From Nostoc sp. KVJ20 (GTDB lineage: Bacteria; Cyanobacteriota; Cyanobacteriia; Cyanobacteriales; Nostocaceae), in contig NZ_KV757663.1 of NCBI RefSeq assembly GCF_001712795.1, forward strand, positions 44,748 to 108,747: 64,000 nt of DNA, in the 5' to 3' direction. Both the position numbers and the translations under genes were made by a program. Positions 60,492 through 64,000 of this stretch are shown here, one piece after another; positions within the stretch are counted from its first letter, which is position 1, and each line of letters starts with the position of its first letter. The notes below the pieces were generated by a model that ran no database searches, was not told where the DNA came from, and worked only from the letters and a program-made list of their open reading frames with translations.

Positions 60492-60665
60492 TTACTGTTT
60501 TTCTTCTTCCTGATTGTTTTCCTCGCTGGGGGTTTTCATCTCCTCCTTAAAACCTCGTAGGCTTTTGCCCAGTGCAGTTCCCAGTTCGGGAATTTTTTTT
60601 GGGCCGAAAATTAGAATAGCGACTATGCTAATTACAGCTATTTCTGGCCATCCTAGTCCAAACAT
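60492..60665 (-). CDS. tatA: Sec-independent translocase subunit TatA/E
   Basis: 57 residues from ATG 60663-60665, preceded by GAGGAAA at the right distance; the frame is open further upstream but without such a site. MFGLGWPEIAVISIVAILIF forms the short membrane helix, followed by FGPKKIPELGTALGKSLRGF, the amphipathic helix with the conserved Phe-Gly hinge, and an acidic tail. It makes the pore for twin-arginine export into the thylakoid lumen or periplasm. Downstream of the kinase gene, same strand. Confidence 0.96.
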   Translation of the reverse strand: MFGLGWPEIAVISIVAILIFGPKKIPELGTALGKSLRGFKEEMKTPSEENNQEEEKQ

Positions 60666-60731
60666 ATAAATTTCCTCTAAGGCATCTGTAATTAAATATA
60701 GACATTGATGGCTCAAATCCGATGAGTGCAA

Positions 60732-62135
60732 CTAACTTCTAATTGGATTGGTAATTGGCAAATCTAACCAATCGCTTAATTCCTGAGCTAGCCATTCCAG
60801 TTCCGCTTCAGATTTAATCGCACCACCAATACTACCAAGTTGATATTTTTTTACTCCTACCCAAATATCCAATTGTGCTGGAACGGCAATTCTAGTGCCT
60901 TCTGAGTCTTTAGTAAAATGTTTTGGAATATAAACCAACTTAGTAATACTTTGTCTTGGTGATGCACGGGGACGATAAAATTTCCAAGCAAACAACTCCC
61001 AGGTTAAGGCAATTTGTTCGGGATTTAAGCGTAAACAGATGCGTCCAAACAAATTAAAGAAAAGTTTATACACCATCATAAAGCCAGCACCCCAAAAAGG
61101 AAGTGAGAACAAGGCAAAGGGGATGTTGACAGGAAAAGGCGCTGAGAGTGCGCCAATTGTCCAAAAGAGGATAAATGAATTCCAGACGATCGCAAATAAA
61201 CCTGTGAATATTATTGATGGATCAAAACCAGCTGGTGGAACGATAATTTCTAGAGAGTCTGCATTTTTCGTTAGTTGAATCTTACTCCCATCTGGTTTGC
61301 CAACAACTAAAGTAGGCAAGTTTGTCGGTTGTGGTTTCTCCAAAGCTGCCAGTGCAGCACTCGCAGAACTCAAACGCCGTTCTAAACTGGGTTCAATCAT
61401 CCACTTTAACCAACTAGTCAGGCTGGGACTCAAATTAGCCAGTTGTTCAAACTGAATGCGAAAATCCTTTTGAGGTAAATCTGCTGGGTGATTGCCCGTA
61501 ACTAAATAAATTAAGGTTGCACCTAAACTATAAAGGTCTGATGCTGCAACAGTGCGTCCGCCAAATTGCTCTGGTGGCATATAGCCGTAGGTTCCTACCA
61601 CAGTTCTTGTCCCGGTTTCGGTAGCCAGGACTGTTTGCACTGAGCCAAAATCTACCAAATAAACTTGACCGATACTATTACCAGAGCGCTCCCCCAATAA
61701 AATATTGCTAGGCTTAATATCACGGTGAATCACAGGCGGATAAAGCCCATGTAGGTAAACGAGAATCTCTAAAAGTGCTTTGGCTATATATTTGACTTCA
61801 ACTTCTGTAAAAGTCCGCCCAGTTTGTAAGCATTGCTCTAAGGTTTGTGCAGGGATATAAGTTTGTACTAGAGCAAATCCTTTGATGGTTGGTAAATTTA
61901 CCTCAAAATAGTTTAAATAGCCAGGAATTGAGGGATGTGCTAGGTTTTTTAAAGTTTCGGCTTCTCGCTCAAACAGCTTGAGTGAATCCCATTCAAAGTC
62001 ACTACCAAAAGAGAGTAACTTGATTACAACTAATTCCTGAGTTTGCAAATCACGGGCTAATAGCGTCCGCCGCCCTGCTTTTTTTCCTAATAGCTGCTGA
62101 ACTTCATAGCGATCGCTTAATATTTCGCCAATCAT
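60732..62135 (-). CDS. Serine/threonine protein kinase with C-terminal membrane domain
   Basis: 467 residues. A Hanks-type kinase domain (about 9-270): a glycine loop of unusual form (LLGKKAGRRTLLA), Lys39 in VVIKLL, HRDIKPSN (137-144), DFG at 162-164, and GTYGYMPPEQFGGRTVAASDLYSLG. After a linker there are two hydrophobic segments (about 310-335 and 340-365) and a C-terminal cytoplasmic domain (LVYIPKHFTKDSEGTRIAVPAQ, in part) without a known name. It is likely membrane-bound. The target is unknown. The tatA gene follows after 66 bp. Confidence 0.93.
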   Translation of the reverse strand: MIGEILSDRYEVQQLLGKKAGRRTLLARDLQTQELVVIKLLSFGSDFEWDSLKLFEREAETLKNLAHPSIPGYLNYFEVNLPTIKGFALVQTYIPAQTLEQCLQTGRTFTEVEVKYIAKALLEILVYLHGLYPPVIHRDIKPSNILLGERSGNSIGQVYLVDFGSVQTVLATETGTRTVVGTYGYMPPEQFGGRTVAASDLYSLGATLIYLVTGNHPADLPQKDFRIQFEQLANLSPSLTSWLKWMIEPSLERRLSSASAALAALEKPQPTNLPTLVVGKPDGSKIQLTKNADSLEIIVPPAGFDPSIIFTGLFAIVWNSFILFWTIGALSAPFPVNIPFALFSLPFWGAGFMMVYKLFFNLFGRICLRLNPEQIALTWELFAWKFYRPRASPRQSITKLVYIPKHFTKDSEGTRIAVPAQLDIWVGVKKYQLGSIGGAIKSEAELEWLAQELSDWLDLPITNPIRS

Positions 62136-62229
62136 TATGTTTTCTTCTAATGCTACGGTTGAAAAGTTTTTATAGCTTATTGCTTTTCAATTTGGCAAAT
62201 CGATATCTTTAGTATAATTGCGTAGTTCT

Positions 62230-62832
62230 ATGCCTTCCCAACTTTGGCCCTATATTACCCCTGGTATTCCTGATGAATTGTTTGAACATTTGCCAGGAAT
62301 TCCCCTGAGTCAGCGAGAAGTCCGACTGTTATTAATTTCCCAACTGCGACTAAAATCAGATTCCGTGTTGTGGGATATTGGCGCAGGGACGGGTACAATT
62401 CCGGTAGAGGTGGGGCTATTGTGTCCAGGTGGAAAGATTATCGCTATAGAAAGGGATGAAGAAGTCGCTAATCTAATCAAGCGTAACTGCGATCGCTTTG
62501 ATGTGAAAAATGTCGAAGTTGTTGAAGGCAGTGCCCCAGAGTGTTTACATGATCTCAAAATTACCCCTCACCGTGTTTGTATCGAGGGAGGCCGACCCAT
62601 TCAGGAAATACTGCAAGCAGCTTGGCATTATTTGCCGCCATCCGGTCGGGTTGTAGCCACAGCTGCTAATCTAGAAAGTCTGTATGCTATTTCCCAAAGC
62701 TTTTCTCTGTTGAGGGCTAGAAATATCGAAGTCGTCCAGTCTGCGGTTAACCGTCTAGAGACACGTGGCTTTTCTCAAACCTTTACCGCCGTTGATCCCA
62801 TTTTTATCCTCAGTGGTGAGAAACTGGACTAG
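62230..62832 (+). CDS. cbiT: Precorrin-6B C15-methyltransferase/decarboxylase subunit CbiT
   Basis: A cobalamin-pathway methyltransferase acting at C15 of the corrin ring with decarboxylation of the acetate side chain. 200 residues from ATG 62230; a TTG four codons upstream is possible. Seen: the class I AdoMet-binding motif LWDIGAGTGTIPVEVGLLCPGGKIIAIERDEE (in part), SAPECLHDL, and RVCIEGGRPIQEILQAAWHYL. It fits the separate CbiT type rather than the fused CobL. It is followed by cdsA about 107 bp later. Confidence 0.93.
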   Translation: MPSQLWPYITPGIPDELFEHLPGIPLSQREVRLLLISQLRLKSDSVLWDIGAGTGTIPVEVGLLCPGGKIIAIERDEEVANLIKRNCDRFDVKNVEVVEGSAPECLHDLKITPHRVCIEGGRPIQEILQAAWHYLPPSGRVVATAANLESLYAISQSFSLLRARNIEVVQSAVNRLETRGFSQTFTAVDPIFILSGEKLD

Positions 62833-62938
62833 GGATTAGGGACTGGGGACTAGGGACTGGGAAAAGTTTTCCAAATACCCAATACCCAATCCCCAATACC
62901 CAATCCCCAGTACCCAGTACCCAATCCCAAATACTTTT
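62833..62938. repeat. Inverted GGGACTG / CCCAATA heptamer repeat
   Basis: GGGACTA/GGGACTG heptamers (62835-62865) face CCCAATA/CCCAATC/CCCAGTA heptamers (62877-62930) around GGGAAAAGTTTTCC, giving a long imperfect hairpin between cbiT and cdsA. Confidence 0.85.
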
Positions 62939-63826
62939 ATGCCTTGGTCTCGGATTATAAGTGGAATTGTTGCGATCGCTCTTGCTCTTTCAGCAACCCT
63001 TTTGGGGGGTTGGTACTTTACCATCATCTTTGCGGTCATCATCTTTTTGGGTCAACAGGAATATTTTAATTTAGTGCGAGCCAGAGGCATCGCTCCTGCC
63101 GCAAAAACCACTATGGCTGTCAGCCAAATATTGCTGGTGATTTGTACCCTGGATGGCAGTTTAGCTGACGCTGTAATGCCAATAGCTGGAACACTTATTT
63201 GTTTTTACCTGCTGTTTCAGCCAAAGTTTGCCACGATCGCTGATGTTTCCGCTTCTATTATGGGGCTATTTTATGTAGGTTATTTGCCGAGTTACTGGGT
63301 GCGGTTACGAGCAATTGATAGTGCTGCTTTTAGCAATCTCCCTTTCGGAGGATACTGGCCCGCAACCTGGACAGATTTCTGGGAAAAGGCAAATTCCGCT
63401 TCTTTATCACAAGGTTTTACAGCAACACTGCTGACTTTTTTGTGTATTTGGGCAGCCGATATTGGTGCCTACACCATTGGTAAATTCTTTGGGAAAACTC
63501 GTCTGTCTGATATTAGCCCGAAAAAAACTGTAGAAGGTGCTGTCTTTGGCATTACTTCAAGTGTTGCCGTAGCTATAGCAGGAGCCTATTATCTCCACTT
63601 GCCCAGATCCCCCTTTACTGGTCTAGCATTGGGTTTGCTGATTGGCATTGCTAGTCTTTTAGGGGATCTAACTGAATCTCTACTCAAGCGGGATGCTGGA
63701 GTCAAAGATTCTGGACAGTTAATCCCTGGTCACGGTGGTATTTTAGACCGTACCGACAGCTATATTTTCACTGCTCCTTTGGTTTATTATTTTGTGACAT
63801 TACTTTTGCCACTACTTAGTAAATAG
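62939..63826 (+). CDS. cdsA: Phosphatidate cytidylyltransferase
   Basis: Makes CDP-diacylglycerol from phosphatidate and CTP, the branch point of phosphatidylglycerol synthesis. 295 residues with about eight membrane helices. The CDP-diglyceride synthetase signature is at the C-terminus: SLLGDLTESLLKRDAGVKDS followed by GQLIPGHGGILDRTDSYIFT, containing the metal-binding acids. WAADIGAYTIGKFFGKTRL is also typical. It is preceded by repeat DNA rather than a clear ribosome binding site. Confidence 0.96.
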   Translation: MPWSRIISGIVAIALALSATLLGGWYFTIIFAVIIFLGQQEYFNLVRARGIAPAAKTTMAVSQILLVICTLDGSLADAVMPIAGTLICFYLLFQPKFATIADVSASIMGLFYVGYLPSYWVRLRAIDSAAFSNLPFGGYWPATWTDFWEKANSASLSQGFTATLLTFLCIWAADIGAYTIGKFFGKTRLSDISPKKTVEGAVFGITSSVAVAIAGAYYLHLPRSPFTGLALGLLIGIASLLGDLTESLLKRDAGVKDSGQLIPGHGGILDRTDSYIFTAPLVYYFVTLLLPLLSK

Positions 63827-63829
63827 TTA

Positions 63830-64000
63830 GTTGGGTACTGGGGATTGGGTACTGGGGACTGGGGATTGGGTATTAGGTATTAGGGATTGGGTATTAGGTA
63901 TTGGGAAAACTTTTTCTCAGTTCTTAGGTATTAGGTATTGGGAAAACTTTTTCCCAGTTCCTAGTCCCCAGTCCCCAGTCCCCAGTCCCCAGTTCCTAGT
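63830..64000. repeat. GGGTACTGGGGATTG / CCCCAGTCCCCAG heptamer repeats, inverted
   Basis: Heptamers of GGGGACT, GGGTATT and GGGTACT type (63833-63905) and a second block around GGGAAAACTTTTTC (63902-63960) are followed by CCCCAGT heptamers to the window end. They are arranged as an inverted pair, as at 62833-62938. Confidence 0.85.

Overview
The window looks like a stretch of chromosome from a filamentous, heterocyst-forming cyanobacterium of the Nostoc/Anabaena group. The signs are very frequent GCGATCGC (HIP1) octamers, short tandem heptamer repeats between genes, light-dependent protochlorophyllide reductase, the cyanophycin genes cphB-cphA, an adjacent pair of diflavin flavodiiron genes, a PEP-CTERM protein and a hormogonium polysaccharide (hps) operon. 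No rRNA, convincing tRNA, CRISPR array, prophage or intact transposase gene was seen.

Layout. 1-7.4 kb: the edge of an MFS transporter, a Uma2-type nuclease, recQ, an orphan HigA-like antitoxin between two copies of a 63-64 bp repeat, and two AAA-like (AAA_35 type) STAND-style ATPases. 7.7-9.8 kb: por, then a consensus sigma70 promoter, a yybP-ykoY manganese riboswitch and a GDT1/UPF0016 manganese exporter. 9.9-20.3 kb: mostly poorly known genes (TPR protein, basic Gly/Pro-rich protein, DUF39 homocysteine-biosynthesis protein, DUF4231 membrane protein, AI-2E/PerM permease, second Uma2, WD40 protein, small membrane proteins), with two palindromic repeat elements.

20.4-32.5 kb is one long minus-strand operon: hpsA, hpsB, hpsC, an HpsD-like pseudopilin, two paralogous HpsE-type glycosyltransferases, a third GT2, a fourth pseudopilin, and a TIGR04282-type transferase. 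It couples a set of pseudopilins to glycosyltransferases and is the most interesting system here. A 258 bp nested-palindrome MITE and a possible small RNA lie upstream of it.

33.2-64 kb is mainly housekeeping: clpB, gloA, eno, argC, ribBA, hicB-hicA, flv1-type and flv3-type flavodiiron genes, coaX, an alpha/beta hydrolase, a NUDIX hydrolase, a PEP-CTERM protein, a small basic protein, argH, larB, an oligopeptide-type binding lipoprotein, ispF, trmD, cphB-cphA, tatA, a Ser/Thr kinase, cbiT and cdsA. The flavodiiron pair (O2 reduction) and cyanophycin genes (nitrogen storage) fit a diazotrophic filament. A GTA-N8-TAC NtcA-type site lies upstream of cphB.

Intergenic DNA is rich in heptamer repeats, commonly arranged as inverted pairs that can fold into hairpins; in trmD, and possibly in coaX, such repeat DNA has become part of the coding sequence.
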